From: Flavobacteriales bacterium
Lineage (GTDB): Bacteria; Bacteroidota; Bacteroidia; Flavobacteriales_D; CANHHI01
NCBI GenBank assembly: GCA_947460225.1
Contig: CANHHI010000005.1
Location: 1-25,930 of the forward strand
DNA length: 25,930 bases
Reading direction: 5' to 3'
Both the position numbers and the translations under genes were made by a program. This document shows, one piece after another, positions 7,901 through 14,771 of this stretch (position 1 is its first letter; every line of letters begins with the position of its first letter). Under the pieces are notes generated by a model that did not search any database, was not told the DNA's origin, and saw nothing but the letters and a program-made list of their open reading frames with translations.

Positions 7901-9607
7901 GTTGATGCCGTACATTTTCAAACTCAAATCTTCCAAATCAATGCTTGCATCTTGTTTGGGGTTGATTTCTTCTTTGTTAAAACTTTTTAAGAGTTTTTTA
8001 CTGCTGACTTGCTTTAAACCTTTATACACCTGTTTGTCCAGCAAAAATCCCATTTGGTCATAGTCTTTCTTTTGGTAATAATAATCTAAGTAATTATATA
8101 CCTTGGCTTCAACGGCAATGTTTCCACTTTCATCTATGCCCAAAAACCCTTGTCTTTGCATTTGCTCCAAAAACGGCAAAGCTACTTTTTCGTTGATTTT
8201 ATAAAATTTTGAAAATTCAGTTATCGTGAATTTTTTGCCATAAAAATCTGCCACACGCCTAAGTTGTATAAAAGGGTGCACATCATTGGGTATGGATAAG
8301 TTGTCATACAATTCGGGTAAAAAGTAATCCCTTGAAAAAACACGGGTGTATTGTGGATTTTGGGGATTGACAACCGAACGAAAGCTCAATTGCGCTTCAT
8401 CAACTTGCCAAACAATGCTGTCGGTGGCGATATCAACGCCATGGTAAGAATCTTGCAAGAATACTTTTTTGTTGTCCAAGGTTGGCTTTAACAAAAACAG
8501 TCTATTCGGTTCTCCAACACGCCTGCGTTTGTCAAAATACTGAAAATCCCCCACACTATATACCAAAGAATCTTTGGGCAGGTAAAAAACAGCTTTAACT
8601 TTACCTGCTTGCAATTGCCCACCTTTGTTCTCCAAAAAATTGCCATAGACTTTCACAAATGGCTTTTCGTCTCGCTTGAAAGTAAGCACAAAAGGCTCTC
8701 CATCTAAATCTGTACCCCAAAAGCGGTTGCCTATCAAAGAAAAACCGCCTTCATAACTCGCATCTAAACCCACAAAAATAGGGTCTATGGTTATTTTTTT
8801 GCCCTGCGCACGAAAAAATGGATATGTTTCTTCTTGAGCATTTATTTTGCTCAAAGGCACACGTTCTTTGAAAGAACCAAACAAGGTGTCTTTGGAAAAT
8901 TGGCAAATTAACCTGCTAGAGTCTGTGGAAAATTGGTTTTGTTTTAAATTGATTTGCAATTTGTTAAACAAAACAAAATTTTTGTCCGCTGACAAGCCCA
9001 CCCTTTGCAAGGTATATTTCCCTTCTTCTGCGGAAAGTTTATCGTCGTTGAAATGAATTTTTAGATTTTTTACATTCGTCAAAACAGATTTTTGATCTTT
9101 GCTTGCCAAAATTAAATCTGCTTCTGGTGCAGAAAGCCAAATACTATAATCTTGAACCGTAAATTCTAGGCTTGCACTTTGCATTTTCCATGAAAACTGC
9201 ACATTTTCAAACAGCAAATCTTTGTGAAATAAACCCGCAAATTTGCCCAATAATTTTGGAAAATCATTCTTATTAGCACCTTTGTTTACGCTAGACAATA
9301 TCACATACAACCAATTTTTGGCAGGCAATTTGTTTTTATAATGCTCTGCATAGCCTATGCACACTTGCGCCAATTGCTCCCAAGACGCATTGGGTACACG
9401 TTTTTTGAGCATTTCTTGTTGCAAAGTGTCTAAAACAGCCTGCTCCTCCTGGGAAAACGATGCTACGGCGTTATAAAAATCTTTTTGCAAAGTTTTGGCT
9501 TGACTTGGATTTTGTTGCGCCCATTGGTTAAAAATAACCCCAGACGCCGAAGGAGCTTGTGCAAACAAACTCAAAGGAAACAAAAACCAAACAAACCATA
9601 TACGCAT
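4967..9607 (-). CDS. Very large exported beta-rich protein, function unknown
   Basis: The product has 1546 residues from the ATG at 9607; the longer reading from 9625 begins with TTG inside prmA and is rejected. MRIWFVWFLFPLSLFAQ is a signal peptide without a lipobox. Residues about 20-130 are helical. The rest is mainly strands, with repeated short motifs. One is G-x-I-x-L-x-x-R-G-(L/V), seen near 785 (GEISLDTRGL) and 875 (GKIKLTPRGV), the pattern of AsmA/TamB-like or other stacked-strand proteins. Around 455-495 is a winged-helix-like patch (TITEFSKFYKINEKVALPFL) ahead of tyrosine-rich sequence. The C-terminus is acidic and proline-rich (about 1515-1546), without a type IX sorting domain or terminal barrel strand. 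No transmembrane helix is seen after the signal. It starts 4 bp after prmA. A periplasmic envelope-spanning or lipid-handling role is a guess. Confidence 0.8.
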   Translation of the reverse strand: MRIWFVWFLFPLSLFAQAPSASGVIFNQWAQQNPSQAKTLQKDFYNAVASFSQEEQAVLDTLQQEMLKKRVPNASWEQLAQVCIGYAEHYKNKLPAKNWLYVILSSVNKGANKNDFPKLLGKFAGLFHKDLLFENVQFSWKMQSASLEFTVQDYSIWLSAPEADLILASKDQKSVLTNVKNLKIHFNDDKLSAEEGKYTLQRVGLSADKNFVLFNKLQINLKQNQFSTDSSRLICQFSKDTLFGSFKERVPLSKINAQEETYPFFRAQGKKITIDPIFVGLDASYEGGFSLIGNRFWGTDLDGEPFVLTFKRDEKPFVKVYGNFLENKGGQLQAGKVKAVFYLPKDSLVYSVGDFQYFDKRRRVGEPNRLFLLKPTLDNKKVFLQDSYHGVDIATDSIVWQVDEAQLSFRSVVNPQNPQYTRVFSRDYFLPELYDNLSIPNDVHPFIQLRRVADFYGKKFTITEFSKFYKINEKVALPFLEQMQRQGFLGIDESGNIAVEAKVYNYLDYYYQKKDYDQMGFLLDKQVYKGLKQVSSKKLLKSFNKEEINPKQDASIDLEDLSLKMYGINQVWISKTRKVGLYPKTFSIEMLENRNFRTRALWEAGMFSLYADSLSYFDYDNFKVEMPTVDSMRFNTLSFSMDLDTNKRRGLRRVKNAIHQLKGNIEIDLPNNKSGVFVKTQEHAKHTKTQYPIFHNLDSSFVYYEKLQNGISYDKAKFHFKLDPFVLDNMQEVDPDRFFLLGKFYSADILEPFRINVGIQADYALGTFIKMEKELLAYPKAGKSMISGEISLDTRGLNLKGDLKYLSAKLSGKDFLFLEDSAKGQGKIEHIGSLNPVNQPQFKGDDVSFVFHPYGDSLIAQTGVLPLSMMETKGEFAGKIKLTPRGVSGAGNFKINPKLTKNVLPEMVSEAFAFENMRVKAELSEFSIADPLSQVNILQVAENYSALDLVRMVDSVQLHKNQINLEALSYRVQANSLLWQIEKGFVDMKLDNENDYNFYSTSADQDSLRFKAGKAVLNLVDRSVFASEVEPIKVADAEVFPKNAQITLKGRLIEPLKDAELHLGTEDNHHLLYAANVEIKSANNVQGKAKIDYISPEGKKTTLELQRVYYNDTLKTIAAEGRLAREDKFNLSDFFDFQGRYKVLAKEKGMFFNGQSSYRHACLGDVETPNYFSWQGFIDPSDLQLPLDTAKLAGKSVDIGTGLALNDRTLKFYPSFLQYKKDKKHVDVFAATGFLHHNADDNTIEITPEKNQVSLNTVGSVVSFAPSSCILQTQGKINLGLFYPYSTWQAFGEGEYQIRQEQWSAQASLLFQSPMLAQIVKPIIDRLNKIKTLESLSIRSANFEKHLRQITEKKNAEGILTQLSAKAVSKKTLPVNLQDKTFLATTSLAWEKAGSNMAYTSTDERLNLVALAGEYIFKKVKGKVMLIKTRQGSSDRMILYLAFSRDFELYLDYETTQEIMYLYTSDAEVNSQIEKLLQKQSAVPVVFGYTAYSVHVELPDDDKYYKRFRKEAINRYQDEETSSVEEPATPAVAPKKVSSILEDAED

Positions 9608-9611
9608 ATTT

Positions 9612-10442
9612 CTATTCTTTTTCAAAGGTCAATTGTCGCCATTCCGCTCTGCTATTTATGCAAACTGGCTTTAAGCCTAGGCGTTTGGCTTCTGTATCTA
9701 ATAATTCTATATCCGCAGCTAAAAATCCACTGAGTAAAAGTTTGCCTTTATTTGCCAAGGCTTGCACGTAATGCGCCATGTCTTGCAACAAAATATTTCT
9801 GTTGATATTGGCGAGGACAAAATCGTAGGTCTCGGTTTGCGGTATGCACGAAGCATCTCCCAACAAAAAATGCGTGCGCTCCGTGGCGTTTGCTTCTTTG
9901 TTTTCCAGTGCATTTTCGTACGCCCAAGGTTCAATGTCTATACCTAAAACCATTTTAGCCCCTAACTTTTCTGCTAAGATAGACAAAATTCCTGTTCCAC
10001 TGCCCATGTCCAATACTTTTTTTGCTAAAAAATTTTCTTTGAGCATTTGCTCCGCCATCAAATACGTGGTCGCATGATGCCCTGTGCCAAAAGACATTTT
10101 GGGTTGAATGCAAACTTGCAAGGGATATTGCTTGGTGTTTTCATGAAAAGGCGCATGAATACACAAGGTATCCGCCACCACAATCGGCTCAAAAGAAGAT
10201 TCCCAAACGGCATTCCAATTCGTAGCTGGAATTTCTTCCATGCGGTACTGATGTGCAAACACCTCTGTGTCTAAAAGTGCTTTAAACGGCTCTTCTTGAA
10301 ATTGATTTTTTGGCACATAGCCCACAAAACCCTCTGGATTTTCCTCAAAAGCATCAAAACCTATATCGGCAAGGTTTTGTATCAAAATTTCAGCGTGTGG
10401 AAAAAATGGCGTGATTTTAAAGTGAAAGGCTAGGTAATCCAT
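9612..10442 (-). CDS. prmA: Ribosomal protein L11 methyltransferase PrmA
   Basis: The product has 276 residues from the ATG at 10442; two codons further out is only a TTG (10448). PrmA is a cytoplasmic SAM-dependent enzyme that trimethylates lysines of ribosomal protein L11. Evidence: an N-terminal substrate-recruiting region (1-80), FGTGHHATT (118-126), the SAM loop DMGSGTG (145-151), the acidic D169 at the end of strand 2, and ANINRNIL (211-218) in place of an NPP(Y/F) motif, which is usual for PrmA. The reading frame overlaps the end of tpiA by 26 bp, which implies tight coupling. PrmA-tpiA neighbourhood fits housekeeping operon structure in Bacteroidota. Confidence 0.94.
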   Translation of the reverse strand: MDYLAFHFKITPFFPHAEILIQNLADIGFDAFEENPEGFVGYVPKNQFQEEPFKALLDTEVFAHQYRMEEIPATNWNAVWESSFEPIVVADTLCIHAPFHENTKQYPLQVCIQPKMSFGTGHHATTYLMAEQMLKENFLAKKVLDMGSGTGILSILAEKLGAKMVLGIDIEPWAYENALENKEANATERTHFLLGDASCIPQTETYDFVLANINRNILLQDMAHYVQALANKGKLLLSGFLAADIELLDTEAKRLGLKPVCINSRAEWRQLTFEKE

Positions 10443-11187
10443 TGGCAATTTTTAGTATCTGAAAAAAAGAATCCGCTTTTAAAGACGCACCGCCCACCAA
10501 AGCCCCATCAACACAAGGTATAGACAAAATGCTTGTTGCATTGTCTGCTTGACAACTCCCGCCGTATAATATTGGGACTTGGTGCGCAGTTTGCATGTTT
10601 TGTACCGTATGGCGAATGTGTGCGTGCATGGTTTTTATTTCGGCTAAACTTGGGATTTTGCCTGTGCCAATTGCCCAAATGGGTTCATAAGCAATGCTGA
10701 TATTTTTCCAATTTGCTGGCTCTATTTGGTGCAAAACTTCTTGAATTTGTGTGGCAACATAATTTTCTGCACCTCCTACTTCCCTAACGCTTAAAGGCTC
10801 TCCCACGCAATACACCACCTGTACATGATTTACCAAGGCTTGCTGGATTTTTTGGCTCAGCATATCCGCATTTTCCAAAAACAACTGCCTGCGCTCCGAA
10901 TGCCCAATTAAAACAAATTGACAAGCGATGTCGGCGAGCATGTTTGCGGATACTTCTCCTGTGTAAGCCCCTTTTTCTGAGCTATACAGATTTTGTGCAC
11001 CTATTTGAAAAGGCAATTCTGTCTGTTTGATTTGCGCCAAAGCAAAAGGAATATACACAAAAGGCACGGCAATGCCTGCACGGATTTTATCAAAAATATA
11101 AGCATTTTCTTGGTAGTAGCTAAACCAATCTTGCATAGATGCCAAATTTTGGTTCATTTTCCAATTGGCGATGATGATTTTTTGCAT
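10417..11187 (-). CDS. tpiA: Triose-phosphate isomerase
   Basis: The product has 256 residues, the normal length for this TIM-barrel enzyme, which interconverts dihydroxyacetone phosphate and glyceraldehyde 3-phosphate in glycolysis and gluconeogenesis. The active site is intact: ANWKMN with K10, IGHSERR with the electrophile H96, and AYEPIWAIGTGK with the base E168 followed by the flexible loop. Phosphate-binding YGGS and ALVGGASL are present near the C-terminus. It begins 3 bp after the BT_3928-like gene and overlaps prmA. Confidence 0.98.
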   Translation of the reverse strand: MQKIIIANWKMNQNLASMQDWFSYYQENAYIFDKIRAGIAVPFVYIPFALAQIKQTELPFQIGAQNLYSSEKGAYTGEVSANMLADIACQFVLIGHSERRQLFLENADMLSQKIQQALVNHVQVVYCVGEPLSVREVGGAENYVATQIQEVLHQIEPANWKNISIAYEPIWAIGTGKIPSLAEIKTMHAHIRHTVQNMQTAHQVPILYGGSCQADNATSILSIPCVDGALVGGASLKADSFFQILKIANGLPSLSL

Positions 11188-11190
11188 GTT

Positions 11191-12483
11191 TTAATGAAGG
11201 TCGTTAAATGCTGGAATATCGTTGTAATGCCATTTTCCAACCACGGTGGCGGATTTTATTTGTACCAAACCTGGATTTGCACGGATAACGGTTTTTAAAG
11301 TCGTGCCATCGCCTTGATACGCCAATACCTCAAAATTATTTGTCTCTTTAAAATCTTTGATTTCTTGCCAAGACGATGCAGTTAAAAGTACAAATTTTGC
11401 ATGGGTTTGTTCTGCGAATGCTTGCGCCTCTTTTATTGCGCAGATATTTCCCCAATTTGCAGTTTGTAAATTATAAGCTATTAAAACAAAAATATTGGGT
11501 GCAGATAATATTTCTTCACTCATTTCTTGCCCTTCTTCATCAAAAAACACAAAATCATGTATGCTTGGCTCATAACCTTGTGTATAAACAATATTTTGAA
11601 TCTCCGTTTGCATCTCCCAATTGGTATCTTGCCAAAGGGCTTGCTCCATGTATTTTCTGTCGTCTATTTTGAGCAATTCACCTGTTTTTTTATTTTTTAA
11701 ACGGTATAAAAATCCCATTTCTGTGCAGGGCAAATTTAATTCCGCACAAGTTTTCATTTCTTGGCGCAGGTTTTTGCCCTCTGCATAAGGCAAATAATCC
11801 TTGAAAGGCAAGTGTTCGTAAGTAATATACATGCTAAGCAGCGTCAAAACAGCTATTAAAACCATGCCGATGATTTCTATGCGTCTGGTTCTGCGGATAA
11901 TCACATAGACAATTAAAAACATTGCCCAAAATGCCGCCATGCCAAACCAATCAAAAACCCAACTCAATGCGCCAACGAGTAAGAGAGAAATCGGCAAATA
12001 AACCAGTTCATGTTTACAAGAACCTTCACTGATTTTTTCATGCCAAATCACCAAGGGGATAAGCAATGCAAACAAAATCATGTCTTTGGAGAACGACTCC
12101 CAAGGCGTGAGGCTTCTGCCAACTGAACCTTTCATGGCATCGCCAAAGCAACCACAATCTTTGACTACATCAAAGTATGCGGAATAAAAAGTGAGAAAAC
12201 CAAAAAAGATAGTCAATGCAAAGGTAACGTAAGTAACATAGCGCAATTTCCAGCGCATCACAAGGCTGGCACCTAAAAACACTTCCAAAAATGCCATAAA
12301 AGCAGCAAATGGGGTTGAGTACGGGTAAAAAATAGTCCAGTTGAGTACCTGCGGAGAAAAATATTCTTCTAACTTATAAGAAAATCCCAGTATATCATTG
12401 ACTTTAATCAGTCCCGATACGATAAACACCGAGCCCACAACAAGGCTACAAGCGTATAAAAAATAGCGCATAATTTTTAGCAT
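11191..12483 (-). CDS. BT_3928-like DoxX/MauE membrane protein with extracytoplasmic tail
   Basis: The product has 430 residues. The N-terminal part has four helices of DoxX/MauE type (about 5-24, 52-76, 82-104, 130-150) with the early IVSGLIKVNDILGFSYKLEEY signature, recalled here as 20 residues or fewer, and the DCGCFGDA motif with C110 and C112 in the first large loop. Three further helices (about 155-220) precede a soluble C-terminal half. Its last 120 residues have the strand-helix pattern of a thioredoxin-like fold but no CxxC. MauE-type proteins handle disulfides or electron transfer in the envelope; for this family the job is not established. The ATG at 12483 touches the DUF1599 stop codon (TAAATG); a second ATG four codons on (12471) is equally possible. 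Confidence 0.85.
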   Translation of the reverse strand: MLKIMRYFLYACSLVVGSVFIVSGLIKVNDILGFSYKLEEYFSPQVLNWTIFYPYSTPFAAFMAFLEVFLGASLVMRWKLRYVTYVTFALTIFFGFLTFYSAYFDVVKDCGCFGDAMKGSVGRSLTPWESFSKDMILFALLIPLVIWHEKISEGSCKHELVYLPISLLLVGALSWVFDWFGMAAFWAMFLIVYVIIRRTRRIEIIGMVLIAVLTLLSMYITYEHLPFKDYLPYAEGKNLRQEMKTCAELNLPCTEMGFLYRLKNKKTGELLKIDDRKYMEQALWQDTNWEMQTEIQNIVYTQGYEPSIHDFVFFDEEGQEMSEEILSAPNIFVLIAYNLQTANWGNICAIKEAQAFAEQTHAKFVLLTASSWQEIKDFKETNNFEVLAYQGDGTTLKTVIRANPGLVQIKSATVVGKWHYNDIPAFNDLH

Positions 12484-13029
12484 TTAGTTTTCGTTTAATA
12501 AAATGAGACAAAACACCGCATAATTTAAAATATCTTGATAATTGGCTGCGATGCCTTCGGATATGATGGTTTTACCTTGGTTGTTTTCAATTTGCTTGAT
12601 GCGCAAAATTTTCATCAAAATCAAATCAGTCATAGAACTCACACGCATTTCACGCCAAGCCTCGTCATAGTCATGGTTTTTGGCTGCCAAAAGCTCCATA
12701 TTTTCCGCTACTACTTGGTTGTAAAAATCTAGCACCTGCTCTTTGGGCAAATCCAAATCTTGCGGACTGTCATTGTATTTGAGCTGAAAAAGTGCCATAA
12801 TGGCATAATTCACCAAAGCCACAAATTCCACGTGTGCGTCTTCTGCCACTTTGGCTTGTTTTTCTTGCAAAGTTCTGATGCGCTTTGCTTTGATAAACAT
12901 TTGGTCCGTCAAAGAACTGGGACGCAAAATGCGCCAAGCCGTACCATAGTCTTGGTTTTTTTTGAGAAACACCTCCTTGCATTGTGCAATTTGTGTGGCA
13001 TATTGTTTGCTGGTTAGCGTGTTCATCAT
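12484..13029 (-). CDS. DUF1599 protein with two tandem copies of the domain
   Basis: The product has 181 residues, cytoplasmic and all-helical. It is built from two clearly related halves: residues 24-80 (KNQDYGTAWRILRPSSLTD...) and 117-178 (KNHDYDEAWREMRVSSMTD...). Both keep DY-x2-AWR, SS-x-TD, a K-x2-RI segment and a final NYA-x3-L. DUF1599 has been linked to nucleotide-modification gene sets in phages, where its exact chemistry is uncertain. In Bacteroidota the gene commonly sits beside the BT_3928-like gene and tpiA, as it does here. Two adjacent ATGs (13029 and 13026) offer the start. It heads the long minus-strand run, yet no exact -7 element is visible in the 78-bp gap upstream. Confidence 0.88.
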   Translation of the reverse strand: MMNTLTSKQYATQIAQCKEVFLKKNQDYGTAWRILRPSSLTDQMFIKAKRIRTLQEKQAKVAEDAHVEFVALVNYAIMALFQLKYNDSPQDLDLPKEQVLDFYNQVVAENMELLAAKNHDYDEAWREMRVSSMTDLILMKILRIKQIENNQGKTIISEGIAANYQDILNYAVFCLILLNEN

Positions 13030-13107
13030 CTTTGAAATAAAATGCGCTCTAATAGTTTTAGTTCTGTTATTTTTTTGCGAATTTTGCTTGCGTAAACCTA
13101 AATCATT

Positions 13108-13371
13108 ATGATGCGTTCTGTTAAAATTTTCCTCTTTGCTGCTGTTATTTTATTGTTATCTGCTTGCAATAAGTGCATGGAATGCAGGTATCCAGAAACC
13201 ATTCAAGTACCTAGCATCACCACAAATCCTGACGGCACCACAACAGAAAGCGTAAAAGACAGCACTGTTTCTATAAAGCGCAAATCTTGTGGCGACAAAT
13301 ACGAGCAAGATGCGTTTAAAATCTCCATGACAAAAGACCGCAATGCCAATTGCAAGGTAGTGCCTCGCTAG
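13108..13371 (+). CDS. Small lipoprotein, function unknown
   Basis: The product has 87 residues. The N-terminus is basic then hydrophobic and ends in a lipobox LLLSAC, so C20 would be lipidated by Lgt, LspA and the Lnt encoded nearby. CNKCMEC gives three cysteines in seven residues (20, 23, 26); two more (in KSCGDK and NANCKV) lie near the C-terminus. A threonine-rich middle (TTNPDGTTTES) separates them. Two ATGs stand in tandem at 13108 and 13111. It is not a member of a family I know. It is convergent with lpdA, and the two stop codons overlap in the palindrome CTAG at 13368-13371. Upstream GAATTTTG (13079-13086) is one base off a -7 element. Confidence 0.75.
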   Translation: MMRSVKIFLFAAVILLLSACNKCMECRYPETIQVPSITTNPDGTTTESVKDSTVSIKRKSCGDKYEQDAFKISMTKDRNANCKVVPR

Positions 13372-14771
13372 ATATGCAAGGCACGCTTTGCTGTTGCGTC
13401 TAATGCCGCTTCACGCACGGCTTCGGTGTAGGTTGGGTGCGGGTGTGAAATTCGAGCAATATCCTCGGCAGAGGCTCGGTATTCCATAGCCACCACCGCT
13501 TCCATAATCATATCCGCCGCACGTGCGCCCAAAATATGAACACCCAAAACCTCATCGGTTTCTGCATGGGCAAGTATTTTTACAAATCCCGCCAAGTCCA
13601 TGCTCGCACGAGCCCTTCCCAGTGCTTTGTAAGGGAAATTGCCCGCTTTGTAAGGCACACCCATGGTTTTTAATTCCTCTTCGGTTTTACCCACCGAAGC
13701 CACTTCTGGCCAAGTGTAAACCACACCTGGTATTAAATTGTAATTCAAATGCGGTTTTTGTCCAGCCAAATGCTCCGCCACAAACACGCCCTCTTCTTCA
13801 GCTTTATGCGCCAACATGGCTCCACGCACCACATCGCCAATGGCGTAAATATTAGGCACTGTGGTTTGTAAATGGTCGTTTACAGGAATTTGCCCTTTTT
13901 CATTGCACGTAATGCCTATTTTTTCCAAGCCAAGACCTTCGGTGTAGGGCTTTCTGCCCACAGCCACCAAGCAATAATCCGCTTCTAAATTTATGGTTTC
14001 GCCTTGTTTATTGGTTGCAGTTAATACCACTTTTTCGCCTACATTTTTAACCCCTGTAACTTTATGCTCTGTATGAAACGAAAAACCTTCTTTTTTGAGT
14101 GTTTTCTGCATTTCTTTGCCGAGTGCCAAATCCATAGTGGGCAAAATTTGCGGGGCAAATTCTACTACATCTATGGCTGTGCCTAAGCGTGCATACACCG
14201 AACCCAGTTCCAAACCAATAACCCCACCGCCAATGACAATCATGCGTTTTGGAATTTCTTGCAAAATGAGTGCCTCTGTGGAGGTAATGATGCGTTTTTT
14301 GTCAGGTTCCATACCAGGGAAATAATTGGGTTTAGAACCCGTGGCAATGATTACTTTTTCTGCCGTTATGGTTTGTTTTTCGCCGTTTTCAGCAGTAATT
14401 TCTATATGCGTTGCATCTATAAAAGAACCTTTGCCTTGAAAAACATCAATTTTATTTTTTTTCATCAAATAGCTAACGCCCTCACAGGTTTGTTTAACTA
14501 CTTGCGCCTTGCGCTCCACCATTTTGGACAAATCCGCTTTGAGGTTTTCTAGGGCAATGCCATGTGCCTCAAAATTGTGCTTGGCATTAAAAAAATGCTC
14601 CGAAGAATCCAACAAAGCCTTTGAAGGAATACAACCCACATTTAGGCAAGTCCCGCCCAAGGTACTATATTTTTCTATAATTGCCGTTTTAAAACCCAAT
14701 TGAGCCGAGCGAATAGCCGCCACATAACCCCCAGGACCCGAACCGATAATCACCACTTGATATGCACTCAT
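13368..14771 (-). CDS. lpdA: Dihydrolipoyl dehydrogenase (E3)
   Basis: The product has 467 residues, the normal E3 length. This FAD enzyme reoxidises dihydrolipoyl groups of pyruvate and 2-oxoglutarate dehydrogenase and of the glycine cleavage system, making NADH. Visible are the FAD loop GSGPGG (10-15), the redox pair C42/C47 in GGTCLNVGCIPS, the NAD loop GGGVIGLELG, the FAD-contacting YAIGDV, and the interface HPHPTYTE with catalytic H445 and E450. The start ATG overlaps the lnt stop in ATGA, so the two are translationally coupled. No genes for E1 or E2 subunits are in the window. The 3' end overlaps the convergent small lipoprotein gene by 4 bp and there is no terminator between them. Confidence 0.97.
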   Translation of the reverse strand: MSAYQVVIIGSGPGGYVAAIRSAQLGFKTAIIEKYSTLGGTCLNVGCIPSKALLDSSEHFFNAKHNFEAHGIALENLKADLSKMVERKAQVVKQTCEGVSYLMKKNKIDVFQGKGSFIDATHIEITAENGEKQTITAEKVIIATGSKPNYFPGMEPDKKRIITSTEALILQEIPKRMIVIGGGVIGLELGSVYARLGTAIDVVEFAPQILPTMDLALGKEMQKTLKKEGFSFHTEHKVTGVKNVGEKVVLTATNKQGETINLEADYCLVAVGRKPYTEGLGLEKIGITCNEKGQIPVNDHLQTTVPNIYAIGDVVRGAMLAHKAEEEGVFVAEHLAGQKPHLNYNLIPGVVYTWPEVASVGKTEEELKTMGVPYKAGNFPYKALGRARASMDLAGFVKILAHAETDEVLGVHILGARAADMIMEAVVAMEYRASAEDIARISHPHPTYTEAVREAALDATAKRALHI

